Assembly (NCBI GenBank): GCA_007695205.1
Contig: REEF01000815.1
Coordinates: forward strand, 1 to 5,636
DNA: 5,636 nt
Reading direction: 5' to 3'
Origin: Planctomycetaceae bacterium
GTDB lineage: Bacteria > Planctomycetota > Planctomycetia > Pirellulales > Pirellulaceae
Made by a program: the position numbers and the translations under genes. The notes below the pieces were generated by a model, which worked only from the letters and a program-made list of their open reading frames with translations, searched no databases and was not told where the DNA came from. How positions within the stretch are numbered: the stretch's first letter is position 1; every line of letters starts with the position of its first letter. Below, in pieces: positions 1 to 5,636 of this stretch.

Positions 1-1023
1 AGATCGCAATTGGTAGATGTGCACGTAACCCCCTGGTATCACGTGATTTCGAAGACTGTCCGCGGGGCTAAGCTGTTAGGGCAAGGCCAACAAGACCGCA
101 AGCAGTGGATCGAAGACCGCCTGGAAGAACTTAGCCGTGTGTTTGCGATAGAAGTCGCTGGCTATGCGGTACTGGACAATCATCTGCACGTGTTGGTGAG
201 ATTGAGTCCCGAACGAGTTACCGCATGGACCGATGAAGAAGTCGTCAGGCGGTGGGCGAGCGTATTCCCACCTCGTGGGGCAAATCGAACACCGCTAGAA
301 ATAAGTCAATCTTGGTTGGATGAAGCCGTGCAGGACGCCTCTTTCGTGAGGAAGGCACGTCAGCGGCTTGCCGATTTAGGGTGGTTCATGAAGTGCCTGA
401 AGGAACCGCTTGCTCGCCGTGCCAATCGGGAAGACGATTGCACCGGAGCTTTCTGGCAGGGCCGCTACAAATCCATTGCCATCTTGGATGATGAGGCATT
501 GCTGGCGACCTGCGCTTACATCGATCTGAATCCAGTCGCGGCGGGAATTGCCCAAACGCCTGAATCTTCGCCACACACCTCCATTCGTTCTCGCGTACAA
601 CACTGCCGAGATCAAGGACGATTGGATGACTTGCAAGCAGCACGGGATGGTTCCGTTGCTGCTGGTCGGGCGGCCGCGGGACTGGACGACAGTCATTGGC
701 TTTGCCCCATGGGGGACGAGCGAGGGCGGGGCGAGGCACGCGTGGGGGTTTTAGAAGGTTTGTCGTTGGGCACTTATCTTCAGTTGGTAGACTGGACAAG
801 CCGATTAGTGCGGAAGGGAAAGGCGAGGGTTGGTTCGGAGGTAGCATCGATTTTCGATCGATTGGGGACCAATGCCGAAATCTGGCAGTCCACCATGGAA
901 AGGCTTCTGTCACGTCCACGCCAACTGGGGGTAGCCTTCGCCTTTAAGCGCGAGCGGCTCATGGCAGCGGCTGAAATTCGCGGGTGCCATCATGTTGCTA
1001 ACCTGAACGGTTGTCCGACGTGA
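1..1023 (+). CDS. REP-associated tyrosine transposase (Y1/IS200-like HUH family), 5' partial
   Basis: A single-strand DNA transposase of the RAYT group, expected to nick and join REP-type hairpins through a phosphotyrosine intermediate. The HUH metal-binding motif is visible as NHLHVLV (codons 181-189 encode His-Leu-His). The likely catalytic tyrosine is in CAYIDLNPVAAG (codon 517-519), preceded by the family's FWQGRYKSIAILDDEALL block. The C-terminal region (LEGLSLGTYLQLVDWTSRL, ending HHVANLNGCPT) looks like the usual family tail, so the 3' end is intact. The first ATG-like option is a TTG at 10, but the frame is open to base 1 and the preceding codons (Arg-Ser-Gln-Leu) fit the RSQLVDV start region I recall from relatives. 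The true start is therefore probably a few codons left of the window. No terminal inverted repeats or accessory orfB are visible, consistent with RAYTs being single-copy genes rather than insertion sequences. It is convergent with the next gene, 88 bases away. Confidence 0.88.
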   Translation, partial: RSQLVDVHVTPWYHVISKTVRGAKLLGQGQQDRKQWIEDRLEELSRVFAIEVAGYAVLDNHLHVLVRLSPERVTAWTDEEVVRRWASVFPPRGANRTPLEISQSWLDEAVQDASFVRKARQRLADLGWFMKCLKEPLARRANREDDCTGAFWQGRYKSIAILDDEALLATCAYIDLNPVAAGIAQTPESSPHTSIRSRVQHCRDQGRLDDLQAARDGSVAAGRAAAGLDDSHWLCPMGDERGRGEARVGVLEGLSLGTYLQLVDWTSRLVRKGKARVGSEVASIFDRLGTNAEIWQSTMERLLSRPRQLGVAFAFKRERLMAAAEIRGCHHVANLNGCPT

Positions 1024-1111
1024 CAAGCGTCGAAGCGGCTGCAAACCCGTTTCGTAAGCGGCACGCAGCAGAGGTGCGGCTCCCAATTGCCAGCGGCTCG
1101 CCGATAAGCTC

Positions 1112-1777
1112 TTAGGGCGCCGCGTGGTGAAGGGCGCTCATCAGGGGCGGGGAGTCAGCCAGGGATGACCCGTGACCGGAATCCGAGTCGGCGCAAAGCT
1201 CGCTCATCATTTCCATGCCGGGGATGCTCTGGTACAGGAAACTCATCACATCAAAAATGATGTCCAGTTGCGGGCTGCTCAGCTCGTCCAGCTTCGGATG
1301 ATGGATCGAAAACGGTTGCGGGCCGGCCACTTCCAGAGCCGCTGCCTGTTCGGTCCCCGCCGGTGAGACCACCGCGAACCTGACCGCCGTCTCCAGCACA
1401 TCCGCATGCTCGCCAAAAGGCCTACCTCGATGTTGCTGGTGCCCCAGCCACTCACGATATTCGCCACTGATATCTTCCATCAAAACGGCCGAAAAGTGGT
1501 AGCAGTCGCCGTTGGGGTCTCGTTGCCGGTAGCAATCCTTGAATTCGAGCACGGCGACCAGCTTCCCGCGACGCTGCTTGACCCGGTCCCGCTCGGTCGC
1601 GTACCAAATCAGTTGCACCTCGCGGCCCACGATGCACAACGGTCCTGATCCCTCCTGGGCTTCCGATAGGATCAACTGGCTTGTGTGACAATTCGGGCTG
1701 GATTCTGGAGGAAGCCATTCGGCGCGCGGGATCGCGTACGAACAAGCGTGTTCCCCACGTTTGCCTTTCTTCCGCAT
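1112..1777 (-). CDS. Hypothetical protein, 221 residues
   Basis: I do not recognise this protein. It starts at an ATG (complement of 1775-1777) with a well-placed GGGAG seven or so bases upstream, and ends in TAA. That start signal, together with its length compared with the short overlapping frames, is why I take it as a real gene. The N-terminus is basic (MRKKGKRG). Residues about 45-112 look like a compact mixed alpha/beta segment (GREVQLIWYATERDR, GKLVAVLEFKDCYR, DCYHFSAVLMEDISGEYREW). Residues about 124-190 look amphipathic, with a hydrophobic stretch near LDIIFDVMSFLYQSI. The last 30 residues are Ser/Asp/His-rich and probably disordered. There is no signal peptide, no clear membrane segment and no CxxCH or other catalytic signature, so a cytoplasmic protein is likely. 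It is divergent from the large multihaem gene and convergent with the transposase. No function is proposed. Confidence 0.7.
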   Translation of the reverse strand: MRKKGKRGEHACSYAIPRAEWLPPESSPNCHTSQLILSEAQEGSGPLCIVGREVQLIWYATERDRVKQRRGKLVAVLEFKDCYRQRDPNGDCYHFSAVLMEDISGEYREWLGHQQHRGRPFGEHADVLETAVRFAVVSPAGTEQAAALEVAGPQPFSIHHPKLDELSSPQLDIIFDVMSFLYQSIPGMEMMSELCADSDSGHGSSLADSPPLMSALHHAAP

Positions 1778-1784
1778 CGGATCA

Positions 1785-1789
1785 CTCCC
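1785..1789 (-). promoter_or_regulatory. Ribosome binding site of the hypothetical gene
   Basis: On the minus strand GGGAG precedes the ATG by about seven bases (GGGAGTGATCCG then ATG). This spacing supports the chosen start of the 221-residue protein. Confidence 0.6.
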
Positions 1790-1925
1790 ACTGAATATTC
1801 CGTCACGCCAGACATCAATGAGGTCCGTTACGTTCCGGAAGAATGTTGAGGTTGATTCAGCAAGCCTATCAAGGGGTTAAGGCGGGGACCGGCCCGTGGT
1901 GTACGGTGGGGATAACCCTACGGAG

Positions 1926-1951
1926 GATGATCTCGGCCGGCATGGATCATC
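1926..1951. repeat. Short inverted repeat GATGATC / GATCATC
   Basis: GATGATC (1926-1932) and its exact reverse complement GATCATC (1945-1951) flank a 12-base GC-rich spacer (TCGGCCGGCATG). It could be an operator half-site pair in the divergent promoter region or a weak hairpin. Seven-base arms can occur by chance, so a function is speculative. Confidence 0.35.
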
Positions 1952-2000
1952 AACCATAAGTTCTAGCGTAACACAACTTTTCGCCACCTGCAAGCGTTTC

Positions 2001-2044
2001 GTGATCTGTGATCTGTGATCTGTGATCTGTGATCTGTGATCTGT
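2001..2044. repeat. Perfect heptamer tandem repeat (GTGATCT)n, 6.3 copies
   Basis: Six perfect copies of GTGATCT followed by GT, 44 bases with exact 7-base periodicity. Periodicity breaks at both edges (base 2000 and base 2045). The unit is not a multiple of three, it lies upstream of the best start of the HzsA-related gene, and every unit contains GATC. It is a non-coding microsatellite about 105 bases upstream of that gene's start codon. Such arrays can change copy number by slippage, which would alter spacing between any upstream promoter elements and the gene. Confidence 0.95.
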
Positions 2045-2066
2045 CTGGACTCTCGTCAAAGTCCGG
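2045..2066 (+). other. Candidate leader hairpin 1
   Basis: CTGGAC (2045-2050) can pair with GTCCGG (2061-2066), giving six base pairs including one G-U, with a 10-base loop. It begins directly after the heptamer array. It is the weakest of three consecutive hairpins ahead of the HzsA-related gene. Confidence 0.35.
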
Positions 2067-2084
2067 TTTACACTGACAGATGGG

Positions 2085-2106
2085 TGCTTGAACGTGTGTT
2101 CGAGCA
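2085..2106 (+). other. Candidate leader hairpin 2
   Basis: TGCTTGAAC (2085-2093) pairs with GTTCGAGCA (2098-2106) around a GTGT loop: nine base pairs, one of them a G-U wobble. It lies about 33 bases before the ribosome binding site. It could be RNA structure in the 5' leader or a dyad operator in DNA; the sequence alone does not decide. Confidence 0.5.
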
Positions 2107-2110
2107 GCGT

Positions 2111-2127
2111 GCGTTCCGATGGAACGC
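2111..2127 (+). other. Candidate leader hairpin 3
   Basis: GCGTTCC (2111-2117) and GGAACGC (2121-2127) form a perfect 7-bp stem with a three-base GAT loop. It sits four bases after hairpin 2 and 12 bases before the GGAGG ribosome binding site, close enough to influence ribosome loading if it is transcribed. Confidence 0.5.
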
Positions 2128-2139
2128 TTGTCCAGTGGT

Positions 2140-2144
2140 GGAGG
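2140..2144 (+). promoter_or_regulatory. Ribosome binding site fixing the start of the HzsA-related gene
   Basis: GGAGG with a five-base spacer (TTGCG) to the ATG at 2150. It decides the start: the same frame is open further upstream to a GTG at 2036, but that codon sits inside the heptamer array, and only the ATG at 2150 places a signal peptide at the N-terminus. Confidence 0.8.
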
Positions 2145-2149
2145 TTGCG

Positions 2150-5050
2150 ATGGTGGACGCTTGGAATTCAGTGGCTCGGGCAGCGGTGATCGGGGGACTG
2201 GTGTGGTTGGCTGCGATGCCCATCGGTGCATTGGCCGCCGAACTGCGGAATCTGGCACCCGATGCCGTCATCACCGAAAGCGGACGGCACAGCGAGCGGT
2301 ACGCAGGTCGATTCACGGCCAACGATCGAGTTCCGGAACCGGGATCCCGATCCGATCTGGGCAGGGCTTGGTGCGTACCTCAATCCCAAGCCGCCGGCGC
2401 ATGGCTGTCTTATTCTTGGCCCGAGCCGGTGACGATCGGCGAGATCGTCTATTACGGACGAACCGCTTGGCTGTGGGACGAAAACTTCCTGAAAGTCGAA
2501 ATCCTGGTGGACCCGGACCAGCCGATCGTGGCCCAGGCCGATCTTCGCCCTGGCCATGGACCGCAACGGATCACGCTGGCTCGGCCGATCCGAACAAGAA
2601 CTCTCACGCTACGATTCCCGATCGCCGATTCCGGACCCAACCCGGGTGCTTCGGAGATCCGGATCTTTGCTGCATCGTCCGACCCGGCGACTTTGGGGGC
2701 TTTTGTCACGCCGGATGGCCATTTGGACATCGCTCAATCGCAGCCGCTGGTCGACAAGATCCGGTCCGGCGAACTGGGCTTTGACAGCCTGTTGGTGATC
2801 GAGCGACAGGCGTTACGGCCCTCGCACGTCTACACGTACCACAATGAAGATTTTCGGCCCGGCGGCGGCCTGTACCGCTGGTATTCCCACGGGGAACAGG
2901 AACAACTGTTCGATGCCCAGGATGGCCAGTTACTGGATCTAAGCCTCTCGTACGACGGTCGCGAGATCCTGTTCAGTTGGCGGCGGACCGAGTCGGAAAC
3001 GTACCAGATCTATCGCATGAACGTCGATGGAACCGGCCTGGTCCAATTGACCGACGGAGCGCATTACAACTTCAATCCGTGCTGGTTGCCCGACGGGGGG
3101 ATCGCCTTTTTATCGACCAGGACCAGTGCTTACGCCTACTGCTGGGATTCGCCGGTAGGCGTGTTATACCGGATGGATCGTGATGGATCGAATCCGGTTC
3201 GTCTTTCGGCGAACTATCTGAACGATTTCACGCCAGCGGTACTGGACGATGGGCGGGTCATCTTCGCGCGATGGGAGTATGTGGACCGGCCAGCGATTCC
3301 GATTCAGAGCCTGTGGACGATCCGGCCCGATGGGACGGGGTTGCAGGTTTATTTCGGCAACCGGGTGCTCAGCCCCGCCACCTTTATGGAAGCTCGATCG
3401 CTGCCGGGCAGCGACAAGATCCTGTGTTTGCTGACAGCCCATAACGGCCCGGCTCGCGGTGCGGTGGGCATCATCGACCGGCGTCGTGGAGTCAACGCTC
3501 AGGAAGCGATCCAAAACCTGACACCGGAAGTGAATATCGGCCGCGTCGATCAGGGCGACGGCAACCACATCCGCGGCCCCTACGAGAACCCGTTCCCGTT
3601 GGACGAGAATTATTTCATCGTATCGCACAGCGGTTCGATCCTGGTGCGAGATTACGAGGGCGCTCAGCAGGCAGTTTTGCTACCGGCGCGAGGTTCGATG
3701 GGATTCTATAATCCGCAGCCTGTCCGTGCTACCACTGCGCCCCCCGTGTTACCATCGGCCAACCCGGTTGCCGGATCGCTTCCACTGCCGCCCAACACCG
3801 CTGCGGTTTATCTGCAGGACGTGTACCAGGGACTCGAGCCGCATGTGGATCGAGGCGAGATCGTCGCCGTGCGCGTCGTGGAAGAGATCGCCAAGCCGGT
3901 CGAGATCCATCCGAATCTGCGCGCGTTCGGTTTTCAATTCCCCGTGGTGTCGTCCGGTGCCACCTATGCTCCCAAACGCGTGTGGGGTCAAGTGCCGATC
4001 GAGCCGGATGGATCGGCCGCCTTTGAAGTGCCCGCCGGACGGCCGCTGTACTTCATGGCGTTGGACCGGCATGGTCGAGCCGTCCAGCGAATGCGCAGTT
4101 TTACGCACTTCATGGCCGGCGAATCGCAGAGTTGCGTGGGCTGCCATGAAGACCGCTCGCAAGCTCCGCCAGCGGCCGATTTACCGTCCGCCTTCGACCA
4201 GTTGCCTCGACCACTGGAGCCTCCGGAATGGGGCGTCCAGGGTTTCAGCTATCGCCGCATCATCCAACCCGTACTGGATCGCCATTGCGTCCAATGCCAC
4301 CAAGCCCATTCGCCCAGCGGCGATGTGGATCTGTCCGGCGACATGACCGATTTCTTCAACGTTTCGTACGAAACCCTGGCCCGCCAAGGTACTCCCGCAG
4401 AGAATTCCAGGATCGGCGGAGCGAGGCAGGTCGATTTTCGCAATCCCTATACCTCGTGGATCTCGACGTACAACGGTTCGGAATCCAATATCCTTCAGAT
4501 CGAACCGAGGACATGGGGCTCGCCAGCCAGCCGATTGGCCGACCTGGTGCTGGACGGCCATCCCGACGCTCGAGGCAAACCGCGAATCGATCTGAGCGAT
4601 GCTGAAAAACGCCGGATTTTTGCCTGGATCGATCTCAATGTGCCCTACTACGGAACCAGTGATACGAACCATCCAGACCGTCCCGGTTGTCGCCAGATGT
4701 GGCCCGACGATTTCGACCGAGTCTTCCAGCAAGTTACTGCTCGACGCTGTGCCGAATGCCATTTGCCGGACCAGCAGGGGATCGCCAGCGTGCCGCGTTC
4801 GTGGTACCTGCGGGTCGAACAACCCGAGAAGAACTCATTCATGCTCGCCCCGCTGGCGGTTCGTGCCGGGGGTACCGAGATTTGCGATCGAGCCATATTC
4901 GAGACCAAGGACGACCCCGATTATCAGGCCCTGCTGGCCGTCTTCCAGCCCATCCAGGAATTGCTGGCCGATCGACCGCGCCGAGACCTGTACGGAGAAC
5001 CTGCCGAGACTTGTGCAACCGAGTGCACTGAACCGGTGGACGGCCAGTAA
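2150..5050 (+). CDS. HzsA-related exported triple-CxxCH protein with discoidin-like domain
   Basis: A 966-residue secreted protein related to the alpha subunit of hydrazine synthase. Residues 1-30 are a signal peptide (hydrophobic core about 11-28, cleavage near ALAA/E). Residues about 31-175 resemble a discoidin/F5-8C-like beta-sandwich (starting NLAPDAVITES, ending EIRIF), a likely carbohydrate- or surface-binding module. Residues about 225-510 form a TolB/WD40-like propeller, with repeats such as YQIYRMNVDGTGLVQLTDG and VLYRMDRDGSNPVRLS. A proline-rich linker (about 523-551) follows. The HzsA-type C-terminal region then carries c-type haem sites CVGCH (662-666), CVQCH (713-717) and CAECH (867-871). 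Covalent haem attachment implies a periplasmic or outer-surface location. The role is probably electron transfer or an unknown redox reaction; no HzsB or HzsC is in the window, so hydrazine synthesis is not inferred. Its tail faces a paralogue (5123-5636) that lacks the third haem site. The family assignment is firm, the function is not. Confidence 0.88.
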   Translation: MVDAWNSVARAAVIGGLVWLAAMPIGALAAELRNLAPDAVITESGRHSERYAGRFTANDRVPEPGSRSDLGRAWCVPQSQAAGAWLSYSWPEPVTIGEIVYYGRTAWLWDENFLKVEILVDPDQPIVAQADLRPGHGPQRITLARPIRTRTLTLRFPIADSGPNPGASEIRIFAASSDPATLGAFVTPDGHLDIAQSQPLVDKIRSGELGFDSLLVIERQALRPSHVYTYHNEDFRPGGGLYRWYSHGEQEQLFDAQDGQLLDLSLSYDGREILFSWRRTESETYQIYRMNVDGTGLVQLTDGAHYNFNPCWLPDGGIAFLSTRTSAYAYCWDSPVGVLYRMDRDGSNPVRLSANYLNDFTPAVLDDGRVIFARWEYVDRPAIPIQSLWTIRPDGTGLQVYFGNRVLSPATFMEARSLPGSDKILCLLTAHNGPARGAVGIIDRRRGVNAQEAIQNLTPEVNIGRVDQGDGNHIRGPYENPFPLDENYFIVSHSGSILVRDYEGAQQAVLLPARGSMGFYNPQPVRATTAPPVLPSANPVAGSLPLPPNTAAVYLQDVYQGLEPHVDRGEIVAVRVVEEIAKPVEIHPNLRAFGFQFPVVSSGATYAPKRVWGQVPIEPDGSAAFEVPAGRPLYFMALDRHGRAVQRMRSFTHFMAGESQSCVGCHEDRSQAPPAADLPSAFDQLPRPLEPPEWGVQGFSYRRIIQPVLDRHCVQCHQAHSPSGDVDLSGDMTDFFNVSYETLARQGTPAENSRIGGARQVDFRNPYTSWISTYNGSESNILQIEPRTWGSPASRLADLVLDGHPDARGKPRIDLSDAEKRRIFAWIDLNVPYYGTSDTNHPDRPGCRQMWPDDFDRVFQQVTARRCAECHLPDQQGIASVPRSWYLRVEQPEKNSFMLAPLAVRAGGTEICDRAIFETKDDPDYQALLAVFQPIQELLADRPRRDLYGEPAETCATECTEPVDGQ

Positions 5051-5069
5051 CCCCGTCGTCGCATAAGAA

Positions 5070-5096
5070 GTGGGACGGATTGCCAATCCGTCCTAC
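5070..5096. repeat. REP-like palindrome, possible bidirectional terminator
   Basis: GGACGGATTG (5073-5082) and its exact reverse complement CAATCCGTCC (5084-5093) flank one central C. The stem extends outward by a G-T wobble and two more pairs, to 5070 and 5096. Read on the minus strand, the element begins GTAG and runs straight into the palindrome, the layout of REP sequences recognised by RAYT transposases. It sits in the 72-base gap between two converging genes, 20 bases after one stop codon and 27 before the other, where it could also stop transcription from both sides. It lacks an immediate T-run, so intrinsic termination is less certain than the REP-like structure. Confidence 0.75.
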
Positions 5097-5122
5097 GAGG
5101 GAGTTTTTCGCAACGTTGGGGT

Positions 5123-5636
5123 TCACTCTTCCAGCAGATCGGCCAGATGTTGCCGCAATCGGCGTAAGTCTTCTTCCTGTTCATGACCGAACGAACCGGA
5201 ACGCTGGCCGTAGGTATCCATCCAAACGAACAATCGCTGCCAGTCGGTCGATTCCAGTTGGACATCGTGATGACCGCCGCTCAGCAATGCGATCAGGGGA
5301 CTTTCTTGAGACGCACCCGCGTTGGCGATCGAGCGACCTTGGTAGTAGCGGGTCATGACATGATCTCGCAAGCTGGGCTGACCGTAGTTCGCCAACGCCA
5401 AGTAAGCTCGATCACCCGTCAGATCGAATTGATCCGCTTCGCCCTCGGCGTGGTGACAGCCCAGACAGTGTTGTTGTAGGACTGGTCCGACGAGTTCTTT
5501 GAAATCAAGCGGCCAAGTGCCCGACGGTTCTGGTGCCAAGCGAGAGGGAGTTCGCAACGAGGCCAAAGAGGGAGGCTGAACACGCGGTGCGCTTTTGCGC
5601 GGTTCATGGCAGCCGATGCATGCGAAGGTTTGCCCC
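5123..5636 (-). CDS. HzsA-related multihaem protein, C-terminal part (5' end beyond window)
   Basis: The frame ends in TGA at 5123-5125 and is open without a stop to the right edge, so only the last 170 or so residues are present. An internal TTG at 5564-5566 would give 147 residues, but it would cut off a haem motif and is not the real start. Visible sites are CIGCH (5606-5620), followed by EPRKSAP, and CLGCH (5453-5467). Their Cys-to-Cys spacing is 51 residues, identical to the first two sites of the neighbouring 966-residue protein. DLTGD, SPLIALLSGGHHDV and LFVWMDTYGQR after the second haem match DLSGD, SRLADLVLDGHPDA and IFAWIDLNVPYYG there. The protein stops about 110 residues after the second haem and lacks the third haem segment. 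It is probably exported, like its paralogue, but the N-terminus is not visible. The very C-terminus is a charged Glu/Arg/Leu-rich helix. Confidence 0.85.
   Translation of the reverse strand, partial: GQTFACIGCHEPRKSAPRVQPPSLASLRTPSRLAPEPSGTWPLDFKELVGPVLQQHCLGCHHAEGEADQFDLTGDRAYLALANYGQPSLRDHVMTRYYQGRSIANAGASQESPLIALLSGGHHDVQLESTDWQRLFVWMDTYGQRSGSFGHEQEEDLRRLRQHLADLLEE

Larger units (their letters stand above)
1778..2149. other. 372-base divergent intergenic region
   Basis: This gap separates the 5' ends of the hypothetical gene (minus) and the HzsA-related gene (plus), so it should hold both promoters. I see no convincing -35/-10 pair for either. It contains a 7-bp inverted repeat (1926-1951), a heptamer tandem array (2001-2044) and three short hairpins (2045-2127), listed separately. 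A small 8-base palindrome, TTCCGGAA, lies at 1833-1840. I see no tRNA, no convincing small ORF and no further structure in 1841-1925. Confidence 0.6.

Noticed and set aside
386..919. A 177-residue minus-strand open frame inside the transposase gene
   Set aside because: It is antisense to a well-supported HUH transposase, and its translation shows no family features.
1172..1648. Two plus-strand open frames (64 and 80 residues) opposite the hypothetical gene
   Set aside because: They are short, overlap the longer minus-strand gene, and neither has a clear ribosome binding site or a recognisable domain.
1790..1815. A minus-strand promoter with TTGATG near 1816-1821 and TATTCA near 1795-1800
   Set aside because: The spacing is only about 15 bases and would leave almost no room between the transcription start and the ribosome binding site. 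The match is too weak to call.
2001..2044. CRISPR array
   Set aside because: The repeat units are seven bases long, directly adjacent and without spacers. It is a simple tandem repeat.
2036..2149. An in-frame upstream GTG start at 2036 that would lengthen the multihaem protein by 38 residues
   Set aside because: The GTG lies inside the heptamer array, has no ribosome binding site, and would bury the signal peptide. The ATG at 2150 has GGAGG at the right distance and exposes the signal peptide.
2119..2784. A 221-residue plus-strand open frame overlapping the start of the multihaem gene
   Set aside because: It reads the discoidin-like coding region in another frame. The product is Arg/Gly/Ser-rich low-information sequence, and its ATG sits within leader hairpin 3.
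4181..4822. A 213-residue minus-strand open frame inside the multihaem gene
   Set aside because: It is antisense to the haem-binding region, whose sense frame carries the family motifs. It is the kind of shadow expected in GC-rich coding DNA.
2150..5050. Calling the large gene hzsA, a true hydrazine synthase subunit
   Set aside because: The protein is longer, has an added haem segment and a discoidin-like front, shows no tyrosine at the expected position after the first haem site, and no hzsB or hzsC partner is visible.
4839..5126. Minus-strand frames crossing the palindrome, giving peptides such as RIGNPS and RTDWQSVP
   Set aside because: These peptides are just translations of the palindromic repeat and of antisense sequence, not genes.

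Overview
The window most likely comes from a planctomycete, probably Pirellulales-like. The reasons are a long HzsA-related multihaem protein with a discoidin-like front end, the distal part of a second such protein, a REP-associated tyrosine transposase (RAYT) of a type I associate with planctomycetes, and moderately GC-rich DNA. The taxon is inferred from gene content, not from a marker gene.

Layout. 1-1023 (+): a RAYT-type HUH transposase whose frame is open to the left edge, so its true start lies just outside. 1112-1777 (-): an unrecognised 221-residue protein, convergent with the transposase. 1778-2149: a 372-base gap between the divergent 5' ends of the hypothetical gene and the large gene. 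It holds a short inverted repeat, a perfect 7-bp tandem array (GTGATCT, 6.3 copies) and three successive small hairpins before a good ribosome binding site. 2150-5050 (+): a 966-residue exported HzsA-related protein with signal peptide, discoidin-like domain, TolB/WD40-like propeller and three CxxCH haem sites. 5051-5122: a short convergent gap with a near-perfect palindrome resembling a REP element. 5123-5636 (-): the C-terminal part of a second HzsA-related protein, running off the right edge.

How the parts fit. The two multihaem proteins are paralogues in tail-to-tail arrangement. Their first two haem motifs have the same Cys-to-Cys spacing (51 residues), and they share motifs after the second haem. 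The larger one has an extra C-terminal segment with a third haem site that the other lacks. They are probably periplasmic or surface electron-transfer or redox proteins. No hydrazine synthase beta or gamma subunit is visible, so anammox hydrazine synthesis is not supported. The palindrome between them carries a GTAG tetranucleotide at its 5' edge on the minus strand, the signature of REP sequences handled by RAYT enzymes, and a RAYT lies in the same window. Whether the two are cognate needs a genome-wide search.
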